Positions 17,501 through 26,800 of a stretch of 46,240 nt of DNA are shown here, piece by piece. Position numbers and translations under genes: made by a program. This DNA is from Acidobacteriota bacterium (GTDB lineage Bacteria; Acidobacteriota; Terriglobia; Acidiferrales; UBA7541). The first letter of the stretch is position 1, and each line of letters opens with the position of its first letter. The stretch is taken from contig PMES01000022.1 in NCBI GenBank assembly GCA_003154775.1, positions 1 to 46,240 of the forward strand, given 5' to 3'. The notes beneath the pieces are model-generated. The model worked only from the letters and a program-made list of their open reading frames with translations, did no database searches and was not told the DNA's origin.

Positions 17501-18703
17501 ATGACGGTCAAATTTACAAAGGAACAACTCAGTCTGCGATTGACGGAGATCGAGACACAGTTGTCAGGGCGCGGCATTCCACGGAAATATCGCGCGTTGG
17601 AAGCCTTCAAGGCCCTCTACGGAGAGGTCTCAGACGGAGTCATGCGCAATTCCCTATTGGAACCAGTTTTCTTTTGGTTCCTTGAGAAATATGGAGAAAG
17701 CGCGAAGTGGGACGGCGTAATCGGCAGAGGCCCCATAATCATTCGAGGCAGCGTGTATATTATCGCCTTCCCTTTCACATCAGGTGATGCGTGCTTAAAA
17801 CTCACTGATTACATCGAGAATCTTCCGCAGAATGTCCGGGAAACTTTCACAGAGGAAGAGTTCAAGGACGTGGCGCGTAAAGCCACAAGCGCGATGTTGC
17901 ACTTTGGGACATTGTACGATCTGACTGTACAAGACACGTTCTTAAGCGATATCGAGAAAGCTTTAGTGTGGCGAGGTTTGGCTGACCTTGAGGTTGCCGC
18001 CAACTCGATCAAGCAGAGCGAGGATACACAGAACACAATTTTCCACACCCATCAAGCCGCCGAGAAATTTCTCAAGGTTGGACTAAGGCGGTCCGGTTCT
18101 CTGATCGACCTTAAGTCTTTGGGGCACAATCTGCCGAAGATTTTTGAAGAACTTTGTACGCTAAACAACCGCTACGCTTGGTTGAGAAGTTCGGTTGATT
18201 CCCTACAGAAGTTTGCACCGAACATGGAGATTCGCTATGGTTCTGTTCCGCGAACCGTTGAGAATGCTATTTCTTCATTCTATTCGGCACTGAATGTTTG
18301 CGCCGTTTTAGCCCAAGTCTGGCTGTTCGACATCGCACGTGGAACGGACAAAGCCACTTTTGAGCAGGGAAAGTTCTACACGGATGGAAGTGGAAACACT
18401 TTTCGTTGCGAACAACTTTTGTTAACCACTGAGAAGAAACCGGGAGCAATTTTGAGGCGATTTGGAAACCACCCATCCGGGGCAATAATGATGGATATCG
18501 TGCGTGACTTGGATCAGAGTTCCCTCCATCTCGAAATAAAAGATCCGCAACAAATTGAACAATTGCACCGACTCTATCAGCTTCATCTTCGAATGCGAGG
18601 CTCAGAGAGAAAACCTGAAGATCTGGGGATAGAACTTGTGTCTGGTCCGGAAGGAAGCTACGTGACCCGGTTCGGTCAAGTGAAGAAAACTATTAAGAGG
18701 TGA
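17501..18703 (+). CDS. HEPN-domain protein, first gene of a two-gene unit
   Basis: A 400-residue protein, first gene inside the island. Residues about 145-265 look like a HEPN domain: a long helix (ALVWRGLADLEVAANSI), then HTHQAAEKFLKVGL, LGHNLPKIFEEL and a final helix. HEPN proteins are often RNases in toxin-antitoxin and defence systems; the strict Rx4-6H catalytic motif is not obvious here, so it may instead be a binding or non-catalytic HEPN. The N-terminal 140 and C-terminal 130 residues match nothing I know. It overlaps the next gene at its stop codon, so the two are translated together and probably work together. Confidence 0.6.
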   Translation: MTVKFTKEQLSLRLTEIETQLSGRGIPRKYRALEAFKALYGEVSDGVMRNSLLEPVFFWFLEKYGESAKWDGVIGRGPIIIRGSVYIIAFPFTSGDACLKLTDYIENLPQNVRETFTEEEFKDVARKATSAMLHFGTLYDLTVQDTFLSDIEKALVWRGLADLEVAANSIKQSEDTQNTIFHTHQAAEKFLKVGLRRSGSLIDLKSLGHNLPKIFEELCTLNNRYAWLRSSVDSLQKFAPNMEIRYGSVPRTVENAISSFYSALNVCAVLAQVWLFDIARGTDKATFEQGKFYTDGSGNTFRCEQLLLTTEKKPGAILRRFGNHPSGAIMMDIVRDLDQSSLHLEIKDPQQIEQLHRLYQLHLRMRGSERKPEDLGIELVSGPEGSYVTRFGQVKKTIKR

Positions 18704-20013
18704 TGTCCCACCGGCAAATCGATGGCTCCCTCAAGCGCCAAGTGCAGCCCAACGCCATGAGAAAGATGATTGTGTTTTATGCCTGGCAAAGCGACACGGA
18801 GCGGAAACTCAATTCCGACTTTATCGACATTGCCCTCAGGGAGGCTGCGCGACGAATCACCGAAGACTCCTCGCTCGGTGTCGAAGTACAGATCGATTCC
18901 GATACTCAAGGTGTTCCAGGAATTCCGCCGGTCACCGACACCATACTCAAGAAGATCGCAAGTTCTGATCTGTTTCTTCCCGACGTGACCTTCGTCGCGC
19001 GCACCAACGACGGAACGCTTGTTCCCAATCCAAATGTGATGATCGAGTTCGGATATGCGCTGCACGCCAAAACGCATGCCGCAATCATGCCGGTAATGAA
19101 TACCGCGTTTGGCCCCCCCGCAGCATTGCCCTTCGATATGGGACATCTCCGCCACCCCATTCAGTACTCGGCCGAATTGAGCGGAAGTGACACGGACCGC
19201 CGCATCGCCAGAGCTGCGCTTTCGCGAACGATCGAGGAAAAACTTCGACTTCAGATCAGCGCGACGCAGCCTCCCGCGCCAGCTCCCATGAAGTTTGCGA
19301 TCCGTGAACCCAAAGATGGCCCTGGCCGATTTCGCGCGCCCGGCGAGCCCATCGCTAAACATTGGAATGATCTTCCAGTCCCAACTGCCCCGAGACAGGA
19401 TGTCCTGCTTCGGCGCGGTCCCGCCTTGTGGCTTCGCCTCCTACCCGTAGACAATCCTGGAAGAACCTGGCCCACTTACACACTGAAGGAACACGCCATC
19501 GGGGGAGGGCGATTCCACCTTGCGCCGTTCGTCTGGAACAACCTCTTTGCTCTCCGAGCGGACGATGGTTTCGGCCTTTGCTCTCTCGTGGTTCCCGACG
19601 AGACGGAGACATCATCGGTTGCGTACGCCTTTGAGACCGGAGAAGTGTGGAGCGTGGATACTACACTTTTGGCCCTTGATAGTACGGCGCTATTTGTCGG
19701 CGAAATCGAGAAGGTGTATAAGGAGCGGCTCCTCGGCTACGGGCAATTCCTAACCAGACTTGGATTGACGCCACCATATCACTGGATCAGCGGCGCCTCT
19801 GGTGTGAAGGGCCGACACCTGAAGATACCCGTGCAGCCGAGGCGCATGACAATGCCTACTTTCACTGGACCCGAATGCCTTTCAGAAAACATCATCCTCG
19901 AAGGAACTTATGACGGGAAACAAATGCCTGGCGATGCCTTGATCCCCTTCTTCAATGCCATTTTCGACAAGTCCGGTGTTCGGCGCTCAGATTATGATCT
20001 TGCTGGCATCTGA
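18703..20013 (+). CDS. TIR/deoxyribosyltransferase-like nucleotide-binding protein
   Basis: A 436-residue protein. From about residue 22 the N-terminus runs IVFYAWQSDTERKLNSDFI, then VQIDSDTQGVPG, SSDLFLPDVTFV, PNPNVMIEFGYAL and LPFDMGHLRHPIQY. This pattern belongs to a TIR-like/nucleoside 2-deoxyribosyltransferase-like family common in bacterial defence loci; Asp in DVTFV and Glu in MIEFGYA are the likely active-site acids. The family is thought to bind or cleave a nucleotide such as NAD; that is inference. Residues 190-436 form an unrecognised C-terminal domain, possibly the sensor. The ATG at 18703 overlaps the HEPN stop; a GTG at 18700 or a Met at 18757 are alternatives. Confidence 0.6.
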   Translation: MSHRQIDGSLKRQVQPNAMRKMIVFYAWQSDTERKLNSDFIDIALREAARRITEDSSLGVEVQIDSDTQGVPGIPPVTDTILKKIASSDLFLPDVTFVARTNDGTLVPNPNVMIEFGYALHAKTHAAIMPVMNTAFGPPAALPFDMGHLRHPIQYSAELSGSDTDRRIARAALSRTIEEKLRLQISATQPPAPAPMKFAIREPKDGPGRFRAPGEPIAKHWNDLPVPTAPRQDVLLRRGPALWLRLLPVDNPGRTWPTYTLKEHAIGGGRFHLAPFVWNNLFALRADDGFGLCSLVVPDETETSSVAYAFETGEVWSVDTTLLALDSTALFVGEIEKVYKERLLGYGQFLTRLGLTPPYHWISGASGVKGRHLKIPVQPRRMTMPTFTGPECLSENIILEGTYDGKQMPGDALIPFFNAIFDKSGVRRSDYDLAGI

Positions 20014-20310
20014 GAACAATGTGCCCCAACGCGGATGAGGTAGTCCACCGGATGCGGGTCGTGAAAATCCGCAATAGTAAATCCCAAAGATTCGGCGCCT
20101 TGTCGCCGAGCCGCTGGACGAAGATGAATTTGTCGAGGAATGCATAGATCGAAAGCTCGGCTTGGACGAATAAGGTGAAACCGGAGTGACACGCTGTGTT
20201 CACCCCATAATGAGGGCTCGTTTTCACTCGGTTCCCTAGCCCGAACTCGGGACACCACGCAAGGCTAATGTGTGCGCGACTAATTTCCTTGTTACACCGT
20301 CCGATCAAAC
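20014..20310 (-). pseudogene. Probable frameshifted gene fragment
   Basis: On the minus strand one frame reads FTLFVQAELSIYAFLDKFIF to about 20100 and then becomes nonsense, while the neighbouring frame from there on reads ESLGFTIADFHDPHPVDYLI, which looks like real protein. Joining the two by one base gives a continuous protein-like segment with no clear start. I read it as a decayed fragment of an unknown gene; no family recognised. Confidence 0.3.
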
Positions 20311-20404
20311 AACTCCTTCACTTTGATGAACACTGTTTCTTTGAGCACTTCCAGTGATCTTCCATCTTCCGGCTATAGGACTAGCTAGAGAGGTATTCGG
20401 AGAT

Positions 20405-21742
20405 TCACGCTCCCGAGGTGTCGCCCGAAGATGGTAAGAGGATTCCTCCCTCGCTTGGTTTGTCTCGGAAGAGTTCACAGTGTCGTCTGGCCGTGAGTTT
20501 CTCGACAGCCTTCAGCATTTCCTTGGCCTTTGATGTATCTTTGGATGCTTCCGACACTCCCAACTTTCTGATTGTGGCATCGGTCGTCTTGTTCAGAGGA
20601 CACTGACGGGCCAAGCATCTCTTAGCTTCTTCGCATTGTCGGTCTCGAATCACGATGTCGTGAAAAACAAGAGGGTCTATAGCAGTATAGTTCAGACGAA
20701 AGATGCGATGACTGAATCCACAAACGCCAAACATGACGTTCTCCACTACGGGTAAATCCATTTGTAGTAAGTCACTTGCCCAAATCCATCGAATGGAGAA
20801 GAAGCCACCTCTTTCATCACCGCCCACAAAGTGGGCGAGGCAGGTATGGGATGGCTCTAGGGGTGCAACTGCACCTTTCGTTTCCATCGGGTGCTTTGGG
20901 CCAACGGTCAGGACTGTTCCCGGCGGAATTTCCGGATATGGACTCTGATAGCTCTCCAAGTCCTGCAACACCATTCGTTTCGCGATAGATTGCAAGTAAT
21001 CAGTGCGCAGTTCGAGAATTGTTTCTTGGAAATCCTTCAATTTCTGCGCAAATTCTTCCTCGGACGTGCTTATATCTGGACAAGCGAGCACGAGCCGGTC
21101 AACAGCAGCGGTAAACGCTCTTATCCTTTCTGCCAGCGCTGCGACACGGTCGGCCTTCAGGAGCCAAAGACCGTTCTCTCGTGCGACCAGCGCGCTCGTG
21201 GGTCCTCGGACGTAGTTAGAGGTGTTCTCCGCCAACTCAAGCAAATAAATACCGAGTAGAAGAGCGCGAGCTATGGGTATTCCAGGTTGGTAGAGACGCT
21301 TGGCGGCATGTTCATATAGTTCCTCATCCCATCCCACCAAGCAGTATTCTTCGACCGGAACTAATTGTGAGGCAGAAGTATGCCAAACTTCCAGTGCTGG
21401 AGCAGTCAGCGAACGCGCACAAATGACGAAGCGTATGTCTCGATACTTCCTGGGATAAAGCCTAGCGTCGTTCCTCCTTGAGTCAAGGAGTTCAGTCCGA
21501 ACTAGGTCCTTAAGCTCCGGAAGTGTGCGTATGCTCGACCCCTCAATCTTGCTTTCCACTTGATGAACGATTGCGTCTATGAGCGGCCCGATGTTGCCGG
21601 AGCCCCCGATCGCTATCTCAAAATTGCCTAATTTCTTTGGAGTTATTTTCTGTCGTGAGACGCGGTGGTCACCCACGGTCTCCTGTGAATCAGCGCAGAT
21701 CACGCAGCCATCGGGGCACCGGAAAGCGGCAATAAGCGTCAC
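20405..21742 (-). CDS. Proteasome-like N-terminal threonine hydrolase with a C-terminal extension
   Basis: A 445-residue protein starting at a GTG (21742) that follows a strong AGGGAGGG site. With this start the second residue is Thr, so removal of the initiator Met would expose an N-terminal threonine. The first 60 residues align by eye with HslV and proteasome beta subunits: TLIAAFRCPDGCVICADSQE carries the Asp17 equivalent, QKI the likely catalytic Lys, and IAIGGSGNIG the Gly-rich turn. Residues about 230-445 are an unrelated extension with a helical segment and a Cys-bearing C-terminus (CEEAKRCLARQCP). It is probably an Ntn hydrolase acting as protease or amidase; an N-terminal nucleophile without processing partners in a defence island is unusual. 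No ClpX/HslU-type ATPase is adjacent. Confidence 0.65.
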   Translation of the reverse strand: MTLIAAFRCPDGCVICADSQETVGDHRVSRQKITPKKLGNFEIAIGGSGNIGPLIDAIVHQVESKIEGSSIRTLPELKDLVRTELLDSRRNDARLYPRKYRDIRFVICARSLTAPALEVWHTSASQLVPVEEYCLVGWDEELYEHAAKRLYQPGIPIARALLLGIYLLELAENTSNYVRGPTSALVARENGLWLLKADRVAALAERIRAFTAAVDRLVLACPDISTSEEEFAQKLKDFQETILELRTDYLQSIAKRMVLQDLESYQSPYPEIPPGTVLTVGPKHPMETKGAVAPLEPSHTCLAHFVGGDERGGFFSIRWIWASDLLQMDLPVVENVMFGVCGFSHRIFRLNYTAIDPLVFHDIVIRDRQCEEAKRCLARQCPLNKTTDATIRKLGVSEASKDTSKAKEMLKAVEKLTARRHCELFRDKPSEGGILLPSSGDTSGA

Positions 21743-21971
21743 GCAGCGTCCCTCCCTGCTCCAGACAAGCATACCTCAACGAGATCACCCCGCGAATTGG
21801 CGCGCTGATGCTCCTTGGGCCGCAGTTGGATGAGAGCTGTTGTACAGTCCCTAAAAAGCAATACAAACGGAAAGGCTGAGCGGGGAACTTCAGGCAGCGC
21901 AATTCCGCGTGACAACGCCTAAAATACGCCCTACACTAGCTTGGAACCCAATTGAAGCACTAGGGAGTCGC

Positions 21972-22223
21972 ATGACAGTCAAGGCCAAAGACCTCTCGCC
22001 CGATCAAAAGATGGCTATCGAAAGCCTGCTCGGGCGCTCCATTGCCGAGAACGAGGAGATCATCGTCCGCGCAACGATCTCGCCTTCCGTCCCTGATTGG
22101 CTTCAGGTCTCTTGGAAAAGCGCGCAAGAGCAGGGACTGGATCGGCTCTCCGTGGAAGAGATTGATGCGGAGATAGCCGCCGCGCGGACAGCGCGCCGTG
22201 AACATCGGCCCTCGCAGCAATGA
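21972..22223 (+). CDS. Antitoxin of a PIN-toxin pair
   Basis: An 83-residue acidic/helical protein directly upstream of, and overlapping by 4 bases, the PIN toxin. It has a start MTVKAKDLSPDQKMAIESLLG and a helical C-terminal half (VEEIDAEIAAARTARRE) that would wrap the toxin. Antitoxins of COG1569-type PIN proteins are of this size and position. No DNA-binding motif is clear. GGGAG precedes the ATG at 21972; the frame is open further upstream without a signal. Confidence 0.65.
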   Translation: MTVKAKDLSPDQKMAIESLLGRSIAENEEIIVRATISPSVPDWLQVSWKSAQEQGLDRLSVEEIDAEIAAARTARREHRPSQQ

Positions 22224-22624
22224 TTCGAGTCGTCCTCGACACAAATATCCTCATTTCCGCGCTGCTGCAACCCCAGGGCTTGCCCGCCCGGACCTTTCTG
22301 ATAGCGCTAGCCGGGACCACAGCCCAGCTTTGCGTCAGCGGCGATGTTTATGCCGAATATGAAGAAGTCATCCGGCGTCCCAAGTTTAAGCGCAGCGAGA
22401 CGATCATCGACCATGCGCTCCGCGCCATCCGTGAGAATGGATTTTGGGTCAAGCCGTCCGAGAAGGTGCGTGCCTGTTCCGATCCTGACGACGACATGTT
22501 CCTGGAGTGCGCCGAGGCCGCGCGCGCTCACTACCTGGTGACCGGTAATACAAAGGATTTTCCTGTGAAGTGGGCCGACACACAGATTGTGACCGCTCGC
22601 CAGTTCCTCGATGCTGTGGTATGA
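22220..22624 (+). CDS. PIN-domain toxin (COG1569 type)
   Basis: A 134-residue single-domain PIN ribonuclease. Acidic active-site residues are visible: Asp7 in VVLDTNILISAL, Glu in YAEYEEVI, the DPDDDMFLECA segment and the final Asp in VTGNTKDF. Free toxin would cleave RNA and halt growth; the antitoxin just upstream neutralises it. Translational coupling (4-base overlap) keeps the antitoxin made first. Confidence 0.85.
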   Translation: MIRVVLDTNILISALLQPQGLPARTFLIALAGTTAQLCVSGDVYAEYEEVIRRPKFKRSETIIDHALRAIRENGFWVKPSEKVRACSDPDDDMFLECAEAARAHYLVTGNTKDFPVKWADTQIVTARQFLDAVV

Positions 22625-22651
22625 CTTGGGTGCCTGCTTAATGGGGGAGTG

Positions 22652-23602
22652 ATGTCGAATCCCGCCGCCTATGTACAGCCGATTCATTTTGAAGATTTTG
22701 ATGGCTCGCAGTTCGAGCGCCTCGTGTTCGCGTATCACGCACGCACCGGAAAATGGAAATCGCTCGAATGGTACGGCCAAGCAGGAAGTGACCTCGGCCG
22801 CGACATCTGGGGTGTTCGTGACGATGGGACTAAAGACGGCGAATCCGTTTGTATCCAGTGCGTCAACCGCAAGAGTCTTGTTTTTGCTAAGGCCCTGAAG
22901 GACATTTCAAAGGTTCTGAAATCGGATAACGGTACTCCGCGCCACTTTCGCATCGTCGCGCGTTCCAACGTTTCCGCTCGAATGCGGGACAGAATCAAGA
23001 AGCATGTCAAAACGCTTGGTGTGACCGAATGTGACATCTGGTCGGGCGGGGAATTTGAGGAATTTTTGAGACGCGATGCCGAGCCGCTTCTGAAACGATT
23101 CTTCGAAAGGGAGGCATTTCCGGACGCGGCGCCCGACTTACTGACGTTAGCCCAGGCAGACGTCCCCGTAAACGACGTCGAAGTGCTCGCCTTAATCGCT
23201 AGGCTATTTGACCGGCCGGCTTTCTACACCCCGATTCACGCGGAAAGCAATCTTGGCGATTTCAAGCAGGCCATCACCGATACTATCCAGGCGTTGGGCA
23301 CTGGCGTCTGGAAGGACCGCGACGGTCACCTACTCGCCCGGATTCCCTCCCGCCAGCAATTGCACGACGAAGGCTTGCGCAAGAAGATTCAGGTTGTCGA
23401 GAAGGCCCTTGCCAAGCTCCGCGCCAAATTCGATGAGTTGACCCGGTCCGGAGTCATTCGCCACTGTGGATGTGGCAAGCCTGATTGCCCCGTCTATTTC
23501 ATGCCGATGGAAGCCGCGCATGAACTGGAGCAACTCCGCAGCGATGCGCTCAGATTGTTTCGCTGCGCCAACCCGGCATTCGAACCACCGTCAGGGTGGT
23601 GA
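22652..23602 (+). CDS. Restriction-endonuclease-like protein (PD-(D/E)xK type) with Cys-rich motif
   Basis: A 316-residue protein. The N-terminal half starts FEDFDGSQFERLVFAY and continues LEWYGQAGSDLGRDIWGV and VCIQCVNRKSL, the order of a PD-(D/E)xK nuclease fold (acid in GRD, then a Q-containing strand with a downstream Lys). The end of this domain, DIWSGGEFEEFLRRDAEPLL, is typical of a family found singly in defence islands. The C-terminal half has a conserved-looking HCGCGKPDCPVYF cluster, possibly zinc-binding. It may act on foreign or modified DNA. It follows the toxin gene by 28 bases on the same strand and may be co-transcribed. The classical QxK is QCVNRK here, so catalysis is not certain. 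Confidence 0.6.
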   Translation: MSNPAAYVQPIHFEDFDGSQFERLVFAYHARTGKWKSLEWYGQAGSDLGRDIWGVRDDGTKDGESVCIQCVNRKSLVFAKALKDISKVLKSDNGTPRHFRIVARSNVSARMRDRIKKHVKTLGVTECDIWSGGEFEEFLRRDAEPLLKRFFEREAFPDAAPDLLTLAQADVPVNDVEVLALIARLFDRPAFYTPIHAESNLGDFKQAITDTIQALGTGVWKDRDGHLLARIPSRQQLHDEGLRKKIQVVEKALAKLRAKFDELTRSGVIRHCGCGKPDCPVYFMPMEAAHELEQLRSDALRLFRCANPAFEPPSGW

Positions 23603-23653
23603 TTCGGAGCGTACTATCGAGGCACAAGTCATGAGTGCATCGGGAGGATAGAA

Positions 23654-23761
23654 ATGGGTTTGTACGTCCATTCGCTCGGGGAGATACCGACCGACGAACG
23701 CAATCCGTCTCAGCGGAAGATACCTTCGAACAAGATGTGCTGCTGTCCGAGACCGAGCTGA
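23654..23761 (+). pseudogene. Orphan gene start (35 codons)
   Basis: A strong GGGAGGA site at 23643-23648 precedes an ATG and MGLYVHSLGEIPTDE, which resembles from memory the first residues of a family of much larger putative defence proteins. After about 15 codons the sequence ceases to look like that family and reaches a stop at 23759. I read it as the preserved 5' end of a gene whose body has been deleted or replaced. The next gene converges on it. Confidence 0.4.
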
Positions 23762-23839
23762 TGACGACTTTATAGCCACACGTGGATGTCACCGAAGAAA
23801 CCGCGATCAATTAACCATGGCACGATTCACAGTTGACAA

Positions 23840-26800
23840 TCACACCGTTGCTTTAATTAGGTTTATTATTTTCGGTTCTAAGACCGCTGTCTCGATTTCC
23901 CCATTGAACAATTGAAAGACCATCTCCACAAGAGTCAGCCCAAGCAGAAGATGTAGGGCTGATCCTTTCCCCGGCTCGAGTTTCCATTCATCTTGAATGT
24001 TCGCCCGGCAGAAGATAAACAACGGAACTTGATCGGAAGACTTAGGATTTGTCGCGCGCGTCACTGCGCATGCCTGATGGCTAAGAGTGGGAGATATGTA
24101 AGATCGCATGTCAGACGGGACTGACTCTATGTTAGCTACTTCAATCGAGATCTCGCTTCTGGCGACGTCACTCGTTGAGAAAATCTCCGTTTGGATTTCC
24201 TTCTCGAATCCTTTCAGAAACACGGCAACCAAAAGTGCAGCGACAGAACTGTCCACGCGCCCATCCATGGTGGATATGGAACAGATAACATTTCGCCCGA
24301 GGTTCAGGTACAAAACCCAGTGGCCTGAGCCGTCACTATATGGTTTGAAGTGAATACCGCCCATTCCCTCGTGTAGCCGGTCACCGACTTCAGCCAAATC
24401 CTCAAGGTTCGGTGATCCCACTGGCAGGGACACCAGGAGCGGAATAAAAGGAAAAAGGACTCGCCACGATTCCTTTGTCCCGTTCGCCGACTGGAGCAAT
24501 GCCTTCGATACAACGCGAAATAGATATCTACCGACCAGAGGGGGTACGTCTGCAAACATATGGTAAAAATGGAGGCCAAACAGTGCTATTGCATGATCAC
24601 GATCAACTAGGTTCAGCAGTAGCTCGAAAGCTCCAAAGAGGCGTTCACCGACAGATCCCTTGCCATGGATGATTCCCTCGATACTGTCCTTCCAGATGAG
24701 GCCAATGCCGTTTAGGTAGTCATTGGTGGCTTTCTTTTCCGTAAAAATTGAGAGGCCCTTAAGACCTAATCTGAGCGTTTCGGAAACTTCCTTCTGAGAC
24801 ATCAGCGACGCTGCTCCTTCAACATAGAAATTAGCAGCCTCTGTTTCCTGTCCTAAGGAACGGCAAGCGTCGCCTAGCTCTTCAAGCGAAGAAGCAAGCT
24901 CGTCTATGGCTACTGTATTGCGAACTAGAGAAACAGCATAAAGGGCGTGCTGCTTCGCTAAGTCTGGTTTTCCGATTCGATTGTAGAGCGCTGCGGTTTT
25001 TCGAGTGCTTGTTGCTTCGAGAGCTCTCTCCCCGGCCCTTTGTGCCTCAGTAGCTGCCGCCATGTATTCCTTCACGGCTTCATTAAACAATCCTTCGTCT
25101 CTAAGAACATTGCCAAGGTTGCTCCGGTTTACTGCTACCAAGATTGAATCGCCCAATTTCAGGCCAATGTCTATCGCTTCGGAAGCGTATGCCTTAGCCT
25201 TCCCGTATTCTCGTGCTCTTCTGAATTTCCTTGTCAGGACGTTACAGAGCCATGCTCGTTCCCGCAAGTTGTTACCCGATTCCTTTTCTCCTTCGAGTTC
25301 TCTAATTAACAGAGCTGCTTCTTGGTCGTTGCCGGGAATACCTGAGAGAGCGGAAATTAGGTTTCTCCTAGCTAAAGAGACTCCGTATTCGTCTTGTATT
25401 CGTTGAAATATCTCCAGGGCATATTCTGATTCTGCTTTAGCCTCGGGAAGGTGATCTAATCTCATCAAAGCAGTGCCCAAATCGAGCGCAACCCTTGCTG
25501 AGGACCACTCATCTCCCTTCTCCTTATAGGCAGCCTCTAGATCCTTTAATTCGACCAGACTCTGCGGAGTCAGAAAGCGAGTCACATCATGCACAGCCAC
25601 TGCTTCTCTGGTTTTCAGAAGTAATGATTCGTTTCCGCAAGCAGCAGCTAGCATCCGAGCTTCTCCCAGTGCGTTAACCGCAGCCGGAAGATCACCGAGA
25701 TGTTGTTTGGCCTGATAAAGCGTTAACAGATCCAGGACGGTTTGCTCGAGGTTGTTTGGATCACGGAAATGACTAAGGCTGCTCTCCAGGATTTGTGCCA
25801 ACCCTCTTTGGTCTCCACTGACCGCTGCATCAAATTGCGCAGCAGCAGCGATTTGCCGAGCCTTGTCATGCTCCCCGGCATTATCTAGTGCAAAGTATGC
25901 TTCCATGTAGTCTTTGCGCTCTTGGAGAACCGAGGCCACCCGGCCCGCATAGTACGCATGTCGATGCGGATGGGACTGTAAACCGTTCATAATGGTTTCG
26001 CGAAGATGATCGTTTACGACGGAATATCCGATCGAGTCGTACCGGACCAAAAAATGCACTTTCTCTAACTCTCTCAGAACTTCGTCCGCTGGAGTGTCGG
26101 GACCAGACAACAAAATCGTCAAATCATCGACGGACAGAGAGGCATTCGCGATACAGAGGCATTCAATTATTTCTCGACCACGGGGTTCCAGGGAATCCCA
26201 TAAAGCTCTTTCGAACTCTGCAAGCGTCTTGTGTATTTCCAGCGTAGGGCTCGTGACGTAGTACCGCAGAAAAAGTGGGTTCCCTTGGGAGGCTTCGAGT
26301 ATCCGATTCATCTCGGAGTCGGAAATCTGTTGACCAACATTTGCAAGAACGAACTGCTTGACTTCCTCAACCGTGAAGGGCGGGATGGTTACATTCGAAT
26401 GTCCCAAAGTGTCGGAAGCGATCCGTCCCGAGTAAATCAAGCGACGGGTGTTATCCACCCCACCGACAGCACTCAGCAAATCGCTTATGAAATTTCTATC
26501 GAGGCAATCATCTAGCACGATTGTGAAGGCAGGGGTGGTCTTCCAGAGGTGGACCAAGGAACTAAATGCTTGTTCGGAGTCGATAGAATACTGAACGTCG
26601 CCAGGAGCCGATTGCCGTAGTTTGTTCGCGAGTATCTCTGCCAATTCCTTGCGGTGCAGGCCGGAAGCGGGAACAAAAGTGAACATATTTTCTTCCGCTA
26701 GGCTCGCGAGCAAAACGGTTTTGCCTATCCCTTTAGGGCCCACAACTTGCACAACGTTTCCTAGGTCGAGTGCTGAGAGGACAGTCTTCTGGACTGCAGA

